Virus record (IMG/VR): IMGVR_UViG_3300025138_000268 | Location: 1-27,447 of that record | Length of the DNA stretch: 27,447 nucleotides | DNA from: a virus | Strand: one strand, 5' to 3' | Part shown: positions 1-9,162 of the stretch, piece by piece | Position numbering within the stretch: the stretch's first letter is position 1 | Layout: each line of letters begins with the position of its first letter | Program-made: the position numbers and the translations under genes | Notes under the pieces: model-generated | The model's input: only the letters and a program-made list of their open reading frames with translations | Databases searched by the model: none | What the model was told of the DNA's origin: nothing

Positions 1-185
1 GAACCATCTACACCTGAAGTACCGCTTGAACCTGCTGTACCGCTTGAGCCACTTGTACCTGATGAGCCACTTGTACCTGATGAACCACTTGTACCTGATG
101 TACCGCTTGAGCCACTTGTACCTGATGAGCCACTTGTACCTGATGAACCACTTGTACCTGATGAACCACTTGTACCTGATGTTCC
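1..185 (-). repeat. collagen-coding repeat block 5 (cut by window edge)
   Basis: Gly-X-Y triplets resume after about 350 residues of non-collagen sequence and continue to base 1, so the protein extends beyond the window. Confidence 0.85.
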
Positions 186-3100
186 GTTTTCTGCAAAGCT
201 TATAAATACAGGCTCTAAATCGCTAAAAATATTTCCTGAATTACTAGATGATATAACTGAACCAACACAAGTTATTAAATTTGATGTAGGTCCAGATACA
301 CTAGTAAATGCAAAAGTAATAAATTGCGTAGTATCTAATTTCTTTCTTATTGTTAAAACTCCTGGGGATGGTGGTGTAGGAACAGTATTACCATCATCGT
401 CTTGATTAAAAAATACAATATTAGTATTACTATTTTGAGTTGTGTTATTTCCTTGTACCCTACCTGTTGGTGGGTTAGTTAAAATGTTTGTTTTAAAATT
501 ATAAAGATAAGTATTTGGGGCAACTATCCCATTTAAACCATTTCGAGAAAACGATATAGATAATCTATCACCTGTAGTATCATTATATGTAAATTGATTT
601 ACAGTTAATTGAGTAACAGTTAAACCAAATACACCTGCTTGACCTGAATAATCTTTTTGGATTGAATCTAATCTTAAAACAAGTATATTATTTGAATCAT
701 TTAGTGATGGTTGTACTACTATAGTTCCCCATCCCTGAGGTGTAGTAGATGGTGGTGAGGAACTTGCTGCCCAACTATATATGTAATTCTGTTGGTCATT
801 ATCAAATAAATCATCACTATTTATTGTATATATTGAATCACTTACTCTAGTAAATGCACCCTCTGCTGTTTGAGTAGTTTTTGCTTTATAACTTAAGCCT
901 CCTCTATCACCTGCTCCAACATAACCACAAAGTGTAAAATCATCTCCTACTGAAATTGTTCCAAATGAACCATTAACATATATTACTGAAATTTCATTTG
1001 TTGTTGATTGTTGTTGTTTTTTAAAAAGAGCTGTATTTCCACTAGGATCCTTTAATGTAATAGTATCATCTATATTTAAACCATTTAATAATAAGTAACC
1101 TGGTGCTGTCTGGCTTTGAAAATCAAGAGATTTAATAGCACTAGCTGTTGTAGTAGTTGCGGAATTACTATCTAAAAAATTAACTTTAGAAGATGTATTA
1201 ATTGTAGTAGTATATTCAATAAGTTGACAACTACCAATTAAACCATCTTCACCTGATGTACCTGATGAACCACTTGTACCTGATGAACCACTTGTACCTG
1301 ATGAACCTGCTGTACCGCTTGAGCCACTTGTACCTGATGAACCATCTTCACCTGAAGTACCGCTTGAACCTGCTGTACCACTTGAGCCACTTGTACCTGA
1401 TGAACCATCTACACCTGAAGTTCCTGATGAACCTGAAGTTCCTGATGAACCACTTGTACCTGAAGAACCATCTACACCTGAAGTTCCTGATGAACCTGAA
1501 GTACCTGATGAACCATCTTCACCTGAAGTTCCTGATGAACCTGCTGTACCGCTTGAGCCACTTGTACCTGATGAACCATCTTCACCTGAAGTACCGCTTG
1601 AACCTGCTGTACCACTTGAGCCACTTGTACCTGATGAACCATCTACACCTGAAGTTCCTGATGAACCTGAAGTACCTGATGAACCATCTTCACCTGAAGT
1701 ACCACTTGAACCTGCTGTACCTGATGAGCCTGAAGTTCCTGAAGAACCATCTTCACCTGAAGTTCCTGATGAACCTGCTGTACCTGATGAACCTGAAGTT
1801 CCTGAAGAACCATCTGCACCTGAAGTTCCTGATGAACCTGAAGTACCTGATGAACCTGAAGTACCTGATGAACCATCTTCACCTGAAGTACCGCTTGAAC
1901 CACTTGTACCTGATGAACCTGAAGAAGTATAACCACAAAGTGTAAAATTATCTCCTGTTGAAACTGTTCCAAATGCACCATTAGTATAATTTACTGCTAT
2001 AGTATTACTACTAGTACTTGCATAAGTATAAAGAGCTATATTTCCATTAACATCAGTTATTGTAATTATATCACCTAAATTTAAAGGATTTAGTAATAAA
2101 AAAGCTGGTGCTTGTGTTGATTGGAATTTTAAAAATGCAACATTACTAGCTGTTGTAGTACTATTTTGACTACTATTCAATAAATCAAATTGATCAGATT
2201 GTGTTGGTGTTGGTTGTAATTTAACAATATCACAACTACCAACAGTACCACTTGTACCTGATGAACCACTTGTACCTGATGAACCTGAAGTTCCTGAAGA
2301 ACCATCTGCACCTGAAGTACCGCTTGAACCTGCTGTACCGCTTGAGCCACTTGTACCTGATGAACCATCTTCACCTGAAGTACCACTTGAACCTGAAGTA
2401 CCACTTGAACCTGCTGTACCACTTGAACCACTTGTACCTGAAGAACCATCTGCACCTGAAGTTCCTGAAGAACCATCTGCACCTGAAGTACCTGATGAAC
2501 CTGCTGTACCGCTTGAGCCACTTGTACCTGAAGAACCATCTGCACCTGAAGTACCGCTTGAACCTGCTGAACCAAATGTACTACCAAATATACAAATTTC
2601 TCCGTTTCCTGTTGCTATTGTTCCTCCTGATGTTACAAATTCTAAATTTGTAAATCTATAAACATCTCCTGTTTTTGAAACTGTAGTAAAATTATATTGT
2701 CCTTCAGCTCCACCATTAGCTATTCCTTTAATAGATCCAATTTGTGTAGATATAAACTGGTTTAAGAAAAGAGAGTTATCATCCCCATTAATATCCTCTT
2801 CATGTATGTAAATATCAGTTACTGCCCCCCATATTATTCCACTAAAGAAAGAAGCTTTACCTGATAAAGGTGTTGAGGTACTGCTTACATAATCATATTC
2901 ATAACATCTTGTAGATGATAATCCTGAAGTTCCTGATGAACCACTTGTACCTGAAGAACCATCTGCACCTGAAGTTCCTGATGAACCTGAAGTACCTGAT
3001 GAACCATCTTCACCTGAAGTTCCTGATGAACCTGCTGTACCTGATGAGCCTGAAGTTCCTGAAGAACCATCTACACCTGAAGTTCCTGATGAACCTGAAG

Positions 3101-6100
3101 TACCTGATGAACCATCTTCACCTGAAGTACCGCTTGAACCTGCTGTACCACTTGAACCACTTGTACCTGATGAACCATCATTACCTGAAGTACCGCTTGA
3201 ACCACTTGTACCTGAAGAACCATCTACACCTGATGTACCTGAAGAACCATCTGCACCTGAAGTTCCTGATGAACCTGCTGTACCTGATGAACCTGAAGTT
3301 CCTGAAGAACCATCTGCACCTGAAGTACCACTTGAACCTGCTGTACCTGATGAGCCTGAAGTTCCTGATGAACCATCTTCACCTGAAGTACCGCTTGAAC
3401 CTGCTGTACCACTTGAACCACTTGTACCTGAAGAACCATCTACACCTGAAGTTCCTGATGAACCTGAAGTACCTGATGAACCATCGTCACCTGAAGTACC
3501 TGATGAACCTGAAGTACCTGATGAGCCTGAAGTTCCTGATGAACCATCTTCACCTGAAGTACCTGAAGAACCATCTGCACCTGAAGTACCACTTGAACCT
3601 GCTGTACCTGATGAGCCTGAAGTTCCTGAAGAACCATCTGCACCTGAAGTACCTGATGAACCTGCTGTACCGCTTGAACCACTTGTACCTGAAGAACCAT
3701 CGTCACCTGAAGTACCGCTTGAACCACTTGTACCTGATGATATATAACCACAAATTACTAAACTAGCTCCTTGTGCTAAATTTGTAAATGAACCACTTAC
3801 ATAAGTTACTCCTATTTGAGTTCCAGATGTTGCTAAATAAGTATAATTAGCTATATTCCCATTAGGATCTTGTATTGTAATTACATCACCTACTGATAAA
3901 CCATTTAATATTAAAAATAAAGGAGCTGATGTGCTTGCAAATTGTAATCTAGCAACAGCACTAGCTGTTAATGTTGAATTATTACTACTATCTAAAAGAT
4001 TTACTTGATCTGTTCCTGAAACAACGGTTGTAAGTTTAACTGTTGAACAACCTCCTCCTTCATTACAACATTGACTAAAAACACAAGTAGTAACAGTATT
4101 TCCTTGTTGAGCTCCCGTAAAAGAACCTGATATATAACTTACATTTATAGCTGTGGAAGAAGGCTGTCCTAATATTGTAAAAGTAGCAGTACCCCCATTA
4201 ATTGTTATTTCTATTATAGAGCCAGTACTTACACCAGCAAGTAATTGTAAAGTTGGATCGCTTGTACTATTAAAAGTTAATTGAGTAGTAAGATTAGCTG
4301 TAAGTGTTGCTGATCCATTACTTTGTTTCATTATAATTTTTCCTGCTGACATCGCAGATACGGCAGCTATATTTGTGCTGCACGAGCCACTTAAACCATC
4401 TGTACCTGAAGTACCACTTGAACCTGCTGTACCTGATGAGCCTGAAGTTCCTGATGAACCTGAAGTACCTGATGAACCATCTTCACCTGAAGTACCACTT
4501 GAACCTGCTGTACCTGATGAGCCTGAAGTTCCTGATGAACCACTTGTACCTGATGAACCATCATTACCTGAAGTACCGCTTGAACCACTTGTACCTGAAG
4601 AACCATCTACACCTGATGTACCTGAAGAACCATCTGCACCTGAAGTTCCTGATGAACCTGCTGTACCTGATGAACCTGAAGTTCCTGAAGAACCATCTGC
4701 ACCTGATGTGCCTGATGAACCTGAAGTACCTGATGAACCATCGTTACCTGAAGTACCGCTTGAACCACTTGTACCTGATGAACCATCATTACCTGAAGTA
4801 CCGCTTGAACCACTTGTACCTGAAGAACCATCTACACCTGATGTACCTGAAGAACCATCTGCACCTGAAGTTCCTGATGAACCTGCTGTACCTGATGAAC
4901 CTGAAGTTCCTGAAGAACCATCTACACCTGAAGTTCCTGATGAACCTGAAGTACCTGATGAACCATCGTCACCTGAAGTACCGCTTGAACCACTTGTACC
5001 TGAAGAACCATCTACACCTGAAGTACCTGAAGAACCATCTACACCTGATGTACCCGAAGAACCATCTGCACCTGAAGTACCACTTGAACCTGCTGTACCT
5101 GATGAGCCTGAAGTTCCTGATGAACCATCTTCACCTGATGTACCTGATGAACCATCTGCACCTGAAGTTCCTGATGAACCATCTTCACCTGAAGTTCCTG
5201 ATGAACCTGCTGTACCTGATGAACCTGAAGTTCCTGAAGAACCATCTGCACCTGAAGTTCCTGATGAACCTGAAGTACCTGATGAACCATCGTCACCTGA
5301 AGTACCGCTTGAACCACTTGTACCTGAAGAACCATCTACACCTGATGTACCTGATGAGCCATCTACACCTGAAGTACCTGATGAACCATCTACACCTGAT
5401 GTACCTGAAGAACCATCTGCACCTGATGTACCTGATGAACCTGAAGTACCTGATGAACCATCGTCACCTGAAGTACCGCTTGAACCACTTGTACCTGAAG
5501 AACCATCTACACCTGATGTACCTGATGAGCCATCTACACCTGAAGTACCTGATGAACCATCTACACCTGAAGTACCTGATGAACCATCTTCACCTGAAGT
5601 TCCTGATGAACCTGCTGTACCGCTTGAGCCACTTGTACCTGATGAACCATCGTCACCTGAAGTACCGCTTGAACCACTTGTACCTGAAGAACCATCTGAA
5701 CCTGATGTACCTGATGAGCCATCTACACCTGAAGTACCTGATGAACCATCTACACCTGATGTACCTGAAGAACCTGAAGTACCTGATGAACCATCGTCAC
5801 CTGAAGTACCGCTTGAACCACTTGTACCTGAAGAACCATCTACACCTGATGTACCTGAAGAACCATCCACACCTGAAGTACCTGATGAACCATCTGCACC
5901 TGAAGTACCTGATGAACCTGCTGTACCTGATGAACCTGAAGTTCCTGAAGAACCATCTGCACCTGAAGTTCCTGATGAACCTGAAGTACCTGATGAACCA
6001 TCTGCACCTGAAGTACCTGATGAACCATCTTCACCTGAAGTACCGCTTGAACCACTTGTACCTGAAGAACCATCTACACCTGATGTACCTGAAGAACCAT

Positions 6101-6797
6101 CTACACCTGAAGTACCTGATGAACCATCTGCACCTGAAGTACCTGATGAACCTGCTGTACCGCTTGAGCCACTTGTACCTGATGAACCATCATCACCTGA
6201 AGTACCGCTTGAACCACTTGTACCTGAAGAACCATCTGCACCTGAAGTACCTGATGAACCTGCTGTACCGCTTGAGCCACTTGTACCTGATGAACCATCG
6301 TCACCTGAAGTACCGCTTGAACCACTTGTACCTGAAGAACCATCTACACCTGAAGTACCTGAAGAACCATCTACACCTGATGTACCTGAAGAACCATCTA
6401 CACCTGAAGTACCTGATGAACCTGCTATACCTGACGTTCCACTTGAGCCACTTGTACCTGAAGAACCATCAGAACCTGAAGTACCTGAAGAACCATCGGA
6501 ACCTGAAGTACCTGATGAACCTGCTGAGCTACTTCCTACAAATAACCAATTACTAAGTGATGTATAATCAGCATCTAATAAAACATAAACACCATTATTA
6601 GCAGCAGTAGAATCTTCAGCTACAGTAACTGTCATACCTACATAAGCATAAATAACATTATCGTTTGCAGTCCATGAAGCAGCTAATAATAAATCTGCTT
6701 GAGTTGGGCATATAGCTCTCCCATCAAATGGAGCCGCAATTTGAGGTTCGAAATTTGCCGATATCGCTAATAATCCGTTTAATCTATTCCCTGCCAT
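1..6797 (-). CDS. giant collagen-like tail-fibre protein (3' end outside window)
   Basis: Starts at the ATG at 6797-6795, 3 bp after the stop of the upstream fibre gene, and stays open to the window edge (at least 2265 codons, C-terminus missing). I followed the frame through every non-repeat stretch and found no stop; the repeat blocks on either side are in the same phase. Residues 1-92 form a globular N-terminus (MAGNRLNGLLAISANFEPQ...), probably the virion attachment domain. Gly-X-Y blocks lie at about 93-804, 1019-1292, 1409-1520, 1623-1854 and from 2204 on. Triplets are mostly GTS, GSS, GTA, GVD, GED, GAD, GDD and GND, with no proline. Non-collagen domains interrupt the blocks, each beginning and ending with Cys. 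Collagen-like triplets are known in phage fibres, where they form trimeric rods; this role is inferred. The length is exceptional. Confidence 0.88.
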   Translation of the reverse strand, partial: MAGNRLNGLLAISANFEPQIAAPFDGRAICPTQADLLLAASWTANDNVIYAYVGMTVTVAEDSTAANNGVYVLLDADYTSLSNWLFVGSSSAGSSGTSGSDGSSGTSGSDGSSGTSGSSGTSGIAGSSGTSGVDGSSGTSGVDGSSGTSGVDGSSGTSGSSGTSGDDGSSGTSGSSGTAGSSGTSGADGSSGTSGSSGTSGDDGSSGTSGSSGTAGSSGTSGADGSSGTSGVDGSSGTSGVDGSSGTSGSSGTSGEDGSSGTSGADGSSGTSGSSGTSGADGSSGTSGSSGTAGSSGTSGADGSSGTSGVDGSSGTSGVDGSSGTSGSSGTSGDDGSSGTSGSSGTSGVDGSSGTSGVDGSSGTSGSDGSSGTSGSSGTSGDDGSSGTSGSSGTAGSSGTSGEDGSSGTSGVDGSSGTSGVDGSSGTSGVDGSSGTSGSSGTSGDDGSSGTSGSSGTSGADGSSGTSGVDGSSGTSGVDGSSGTSGVDGSSGTSGSSGTSGDDGSSGTSGSSGTSGADGSSGTSGSSGTAGSSGTSGEDGSSGTSGADGSSGTSGEDGSSGTSGSSGTAGSSGTSGADGSSGTSGVDGSSGTSGVDGSSGTSGSSGTSGDDGSSGTSGSSGTSGVDGSSGTSGSSGTAGSSGTSGADGSSGTSGVDGSSGTSGSSGTSGNDGSSGTSGSSGTSGNDGSSGTSGSSGTSGADGSSGTSGSSGTAGSSGTSGADGSSGTSGVDGSSGTSGSSGTSGNDGSSGTSGSSGTSGSSGTAGSSGTSGEDGSSGTSGSSGTSGSSGTAGSSGTSGTDGLSGSCSTNIAAVSAMSAGKIIMKQSNGSATLTANLTTQLTFNSTSDPTLQLLAGVSTGSIIEITINGGTATFTILGQPSSTAINVSYISGSFTGAQQGNTVTTCVFSQCCNEGGGCSTVKLTTVVSGTDQVNLLDSSNNSTLTASAVARLQFASTSAPLFLILNGLSVGDVITIQDPNGNIANYTYLATSGTQIGVTYVSGSFTNLAQGASLVICGYISSGTSGSSGTSGDDGSSGTSGSSGTAGSSGTSGADGSSGTSGSSGTAGSSGTSGADGSSGTSGEDGSSGTSGSSGTSGSSGTSGDDGSSGTSGSSGTSGVDGSSGTSGSSGTAGSSGTSGEDGSSGTSGSSGTAGSSGTSGADGSSGTSGSSGTAGSSGTSGADGSSGTSGVDGSSGTSGSSGTSGNDGSSGTSGSSGTAGSSGTSGEDGSSGTSGSSGTSGVDGSSGTSGSSGTAGSSGTSGEDGSSGTSGSSGTSGADGSSGTSGSSGTSGLSSTRCYEYDYVSSTSTPLSGKASFFSGIIWGAVTDIYIHEEDINGDDNSLFLNQFISTQIGSIKGIANGGAEGQYNFTTVSKTGDVYRFTNLEFVTSGGTIATGNGEICIFGSTFGSAGSSGTSGADGSSGTSGSSGTAGSSGTSGADGSSGTSGADGSSGTSGSSGTAGSSGTSGSSGTSGEDGSSGTSGSSGTAGSSGTSGADGSSGTSGSSGTSGSSGTSGTVGSCDIVKLQPTPTQSDQFDLLNSSQNSTTTASNVAFLKFQSTQAPAFLLLNPLNLGDIITITDVNGNIALYTYASTSSNTIAVNYTNGAFGTVSTGDNFTLCGYTSSGSSGTSGSSGTSGEDGSSGTSGSSGTSGSSGTSGADGSSGTSGSSGTAGSSGTSGEDGSSGTSGSSGTAGSSGTSGEDGSSGTSGSSGTSGVDGSSGTSGSSGTAGSSGTSGEDGSSGTSGSSGTAGSSGTSGEDGSSGTSGSSGTSGVDGSSGTSGSSGTSGSSGTSGVDGSSGTSGSSGTAGSSGTSGEDGSSGTSGSSGTAGSSGTSGSSGTSGSSGTSGEDGLIGSCQLIEYTTTINTSSKVNFLDSNSATTTTASAIKSLDFQSQTAPGYLLLNGLNIDDTITLKDPSGNTALFKKQQQSTTNEISVIYVNGSFGTISVGDDFTLCGYVGAGDRGGLSYKAKTTQTAEGAFTRVSDSIYTINSDDLFDNDQQNYIYSWAASSSPPSTTPQGWGTIVVQPSLNDSNNILVLRLDSIQKDYSGQAGVFGLTVTQLTVNQFTYNDTTGDRLSISFSRNGLNGIVAPNTYLYNFKTNILTNPPTGRVQGNNTTQNSNTNIVFFNQDDDGNTVPTPPSPGVLTIRKKLDTTQFITFAFTSVSGPTSNLITCVGSVISSSNSGNIFSDLEPVFISFAENGTSGTSGSSGTSGSSGTSGSSGTSGSSGTSGTSGSSGTSGSSGTSGSSGTAGSSGTSGVDG
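1236..1925 (-). repeat. collagen-coding repeat block 4
   Basis: About 77 Gly-X-Y triplets (residues about 1625-1854), the same phase. It separates the last two Cys-bounded domains of the giant protein. Confidence 0.87.
2238..2573 (-). repeat. collagen-coding repeat block 3
   Basis: About 37 Gly-X-Y triplets (residues about 1409-1520), the same phase and triplet vocabulary as blocks 1 and 2. It is flanked by the Cys-bounded domains at 2594-2906 and 1935-2234. Confidence 0.86.
2925..3742 (-). repeat. collagen-coding repeat block 2
   Basis: Uninterrupted Gly-X-Y triplets in the same reading phase as block 1, covering roughly residues 1019-1291 of the giant protein. It lies between the second and third Cys-bounded domains. 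Acidic triplets of the type G-(V/E/A/D/N)-D recur among GTS, GSS and GTA. Confidence 0.88.
4386..6521 (-). repeat. collagen-coding repeat block 1 (about 237 Gly-X-Y triplets)
   Basis: In-frame 9-nt units, each a Gly-X-Y triplet, assembled into 18-54 nt higher-order units such as GSSGTSGVDGSSGTSG. Codon choice is very uniform (GGT, TCA, ACT/ACA, GAT), so the DNA itself is repetitive. This is the longest of five such blocks in the gene. Confidence 0.9.
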
Positions 6798-6800
6798 ATC

Positions 6801-8171
6801 TTAATTTATAAATTTTAATTTTCTAGCTCCAATTTGCCCCCCATTATGAGTATATAAATTATACGTAATAGGATTACCTTCTACTGTTCTAGTTTCTGTT
6901 GTTAATGTAAAAGTTGTTAAACCCCCTGTTATAGGTACAAAACTTCCTGGAGATAATGGATCTTCCTGTTGAACATCTGTAAATGCTGTAAATCCGGATT
7001 GCCCCCCTGCTGTATTAGGAATTGAGATTGCTTGTTTATTTCCTGCAGTTCCATCTTCAAGGATCATATCCACTATAACATCATTATTACCCATATTTTG
7101 TAAAGATAATTGATCTGTTACATTATAATTTGTTGTTGTTGCAAATACTGGAAAAACTCCTGTCATGCTTCTTGAAGTAGATCCTGGTGGGTTAAATCCA
7201 GGAGCTAACGGTGTTGAGAAATCCCCACCTACACTGTCTTTAGGTTGTGGACCTATATCATAATTAACTGATACTGAAAATGAATTTGTACCTGCTGTTA
7301 CTGTGTATGTAGAAGTATTAGCTACTGTGTTACTTAATGCTGTAGTACTTACAGATGTAACAAATGCAGATGCCGGAGATGTATAATTATAAGTATTTGG
7401 TAAACCACTTCTTTTATTAGTAGCTGTTGTATATTGAGGATTAATTGATCCCTGATTAAAAGTACAAGATAATGTTAAATTACCTGCTGTTAGTAGTTTT
7501 CCTATTATTTGAAAACCATTAGGTGTTAAATTAACAGATTGAAGTGATGGGTTAGATAATGAAGGAAATAAAGTTGGATATAACATTAAATCCATCATTT
7601 CTTGAAATGATTTTCCAGGTGATGGAAATGTTGTTCCTGTTGATATATTATCAAAAGGTGAATTTCCTGGGAAGTTCTGGGGTAAAGCAGTTGCATTAAT
7701 GAAATTACCACCTCCTGCAGAATCAATTGTTATTTCAGTAGCACTAGTTTGAGTTAAAGTAATACCTGTTCCTTCTGTTAAATTAACTGTTGAATCTGCC
7801 CCAGCTGCAGCATCTAATTTTAAAGGAACACTTGTTCCTGATTTTGTCCCTGCTGTTAAAGTATATGTGTCTCCTCCTCCAGTAAAGGTAACATCAGCTG
7901 TATTACCATTTTGTGTTACTACTACTCCACTACCTATAAAATTTAAACCTGTTGCTGCATTAATTATAGTAGTTCCATCATCTTGTACTGTAACTCCACC
8001 AAAACCTGGTATAGCTGTTAGATCAAAACTTTGGGATAAAACATTATTATAAGTATAAAAATTTAAGTCAGTACCCACTAATGAAGCAGAGTAAAAGAGA
8101 CTTTGAAAGTTACCATCTACTTCAGCAAATGTTAACTCAGAACCTTTATCTAACCTTAAAATTATTGACAT
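6801..8171 (-). CDS. tail-fibre / virion adhesin-like protein
   Basis: 456 residues. Near the N-terminus (residues 13-25) is LTFAEVDGNFQSL, the kind of short 'LTFxExDxNF' segment that opens many T4-like marine phage tail-fibre proteins. The rest is Thr/Ser/Gly/Asn-rich and looks like beta structure (for example GVTVQDDGTTIINAATG), with no membrane segment or catalytic motif. The C-terminus ends YNLYTHNGGQIGARKLKFIN. It sits between the tail-completion gene and the giant collagen-like gene. Its stop is 3 bp before the giant gene's ATG and in the same frame, suggesting the two are co-expressed and perhaps assembled into one fibre. An ATATTTATA motif lies 13 nt before the start. The fibre role rests on the N-terminal motif, composition and context. 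Confidence 0.65.
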   Translation of the reverse strand: MSIILRLDKGSELTFAEVDGNFQSLFYSASLVGTDLNFYTYNNVLSQSFDLTAIPGFGGVTVQDDGTTIINAATGLNFIGSGVVVTQNGNTADVTFTGGGDTYTLTAGTKSGTSVPLKLDAAAGADSTVNLTEGTGITLTQTSATEITIDSAGGGNFINATALPQNFPGNSPFDNISTGTTFPSPGKSFQEMMDLMLYPTLFPSLSNPSLQSVNLTPNGFQIIGKLLTAGNLTLSCTFNQGSINPQYTTATNKRSGLPNTYNYTSPASAFVTSVSTTALSNTVANTSTYTVTAGTNSFSVSVNYDIGPQPKDSVGGDFSTPLAPGFNPPGSTSRSMTGVFPVFATTTNYNVTDQLSLQNMGNNDVIVDMILEDGTAGNKQAISIPNTAGGQSGFTAFTDVQQEDPLSPGSFVPITGGLTTFTLTTETRTVEGNPITYNLYTHNGGQIGARKLKFIN

Positions 8172-8184
8172 ATCAGGATTTGTT

Positions 8185-8193
8185 TATAAATAT
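8185..8193 (-). promoter_or_regulatory. ATATTTATA motif upstream of the fibre gene
   Basis: Copy of the recurring motif, 13 nt before the ATG at 8171, in the 39-bp gap after the gp15-like gene. Confidence 0.42.
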
Positions 8194-8210
8194 TATAAAA
8201 CATTTATTTA

Positions 8211-9161
8211 TTATATTTTATCATTAAAACTTGTAGGATTATTTTTTGAAGGTATAGAAAGTCGGGGATTTGATGAATAATTATCTTCTGGTAAGATTTT
8301 AACTGTTTCTAAATTAAATATTAGTTGAGTAGCATTACTTAATTTTTTAACTGACGCTAATTCTTTTTGTATAGTATCAGGAACTAAATATCCATGAAGT
8401 TTTAATGAAAATTCTGTTTTAACAATTCTATTCCCTGCTGATTCTATTTCAACAGATGTAGCATAATTATTTATACGTGCTCTAAATTTAAATCTTTCAG
8501 GATTACCCCAATATGAATCTGAAGCATAATTCATAGCTTCTACAATTTTATTCATTTGTTCTACATAATAAGTAGATATAATAAAATCATAAGTTAAAGC
8601 TACATAATCTGGTACTACAACAGCATATGACTCTTTTTTTGGTATTCTATTATTTAAAATATTAAAATTATCATATTCGTTTTTTTGACTATACTGTTTT
8701 TGAAATAATTGAACATTGTTTGGATAATTAGCATCTAATTTATTTGCTATGCTTCTAATTTTTTCAACATTGTTACGTTTAAAAGTAATAACAGGCATCA
8801 TTATTTTACCTTTTAAATCTCTATAGTATCCTTGTTTTTGCACTTGTGCCCATCGTTCAGGTGAACCATAATAAATTGGTACCTTAGTAACTACACCATT
8901 TTGCAAAACTGTAGGTTTTATTACATTTTCTAAATAATAAAATATAGCTTCATCATTTTCTTTTAAACCTAATACAAAAGGTTTTGTATTATCATCTCTA
9001 AAAGATACTTGATTACCTCTATTATTTTTATCGGGAAATGCTCTATTAGGATTTCCTGTTGTTTCACCATTTTCAGGATTTTTATAAGTATCCTGTACAG
9101 GATTACTTAAAAGTATTTCCTTTTGTGTTTTAGGTCTAGGTATTTTTCCGTGTTCTGCCAT
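8211..9161 (-). CDS. gp15-like tail completion / sheath stabiliser
   Basis: 316 residues. The segment from about residue 91 (VTKVPIYYGSPERWAQV) to about 265 (FSLKLHGYLVPD) follows the pattern I know from T4 gp15: a 'VPIxYxSxExW' strand, a 'YDFIISTYYVEQMNKIVEAM' stretch, and an 'xEFSLxxxGYLVPD' ending. In T4, gp15 caps the tail and attaches it to the head neck. The N-terminal ~80 residues are charged and Asn/Pro-rich, probably flexible. The start is 1 bp downstream of the preceding stop (gp14-like gene), consistent with the T4 order 13-14-15. The paralogous tail terminator gp3 is an alternative identity. Confidence 0.7.
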   Translation of the reverse strand: MAEHGKIPRPKTQKEILLSNPVQDTYKNPENGETTGNPNRAFPDKNNRGNQVSFRDDNTKPFVLGLKENDEAIFYYLENVIKPTVLQNGVVTKVPIYYGSPERWAQVQKQGYYRDLKGKIMMPVITFKRNNVEKIRSIANKLDANYPNNVQLFQKQYSQKNEYDNFNILNNRIPKKESYAVVVPDYVALTYDFIISTYYVEQMNKIVEAMNYASDSYWGNPERFKFRARINNYATSVEIESAGNRIVKTEFSLKLHGYLVPDTIQKELASVKKLSNATQLIFNLETVKILPEDNYSSNPRLSIPSKNNPTSFNDKI

Positions 9162-9162
9162 A

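Noticed and set aside
1256-3766. Plus-strand Leu/Asn/His-rich frames (1256-1945, 2252-2653, 2915-3766) and minus-strand Gln/Val-rich short frames
   Set aside because: Same artefact: alternative frames of the 9-nt repeat, broken exactly at the non-repeat domains, where the Gly-X-Y frame stays open.
1-6521. CRISPR array or satellite DNA
   Set aside because: The units are 9 nt and in frame, with no unique spacers of constant length; the third-position pattern and intervening globular domains show coding sequence.
4375-6567. Plus-strand open frame of about 730 codons with Pro-Glu-Val-Pro-Asp repeats, and an overlapping Leu/His/Asn-rich frame of similar length at 4373-6556
   Set aside because: These are the complement of the collagen-coding repeat. 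A Gly-X-Y repeat without stops on one strand leaves other frames open too. They end where the repeat ends, lack a credible N-terminus, and run against all neighbouring genes.
7867-8052. 61-codon plus-strand frame within the fibre gene
   Set aside because: Complement of Thr/Gly-rich coding sequence, isolated and unsupported.
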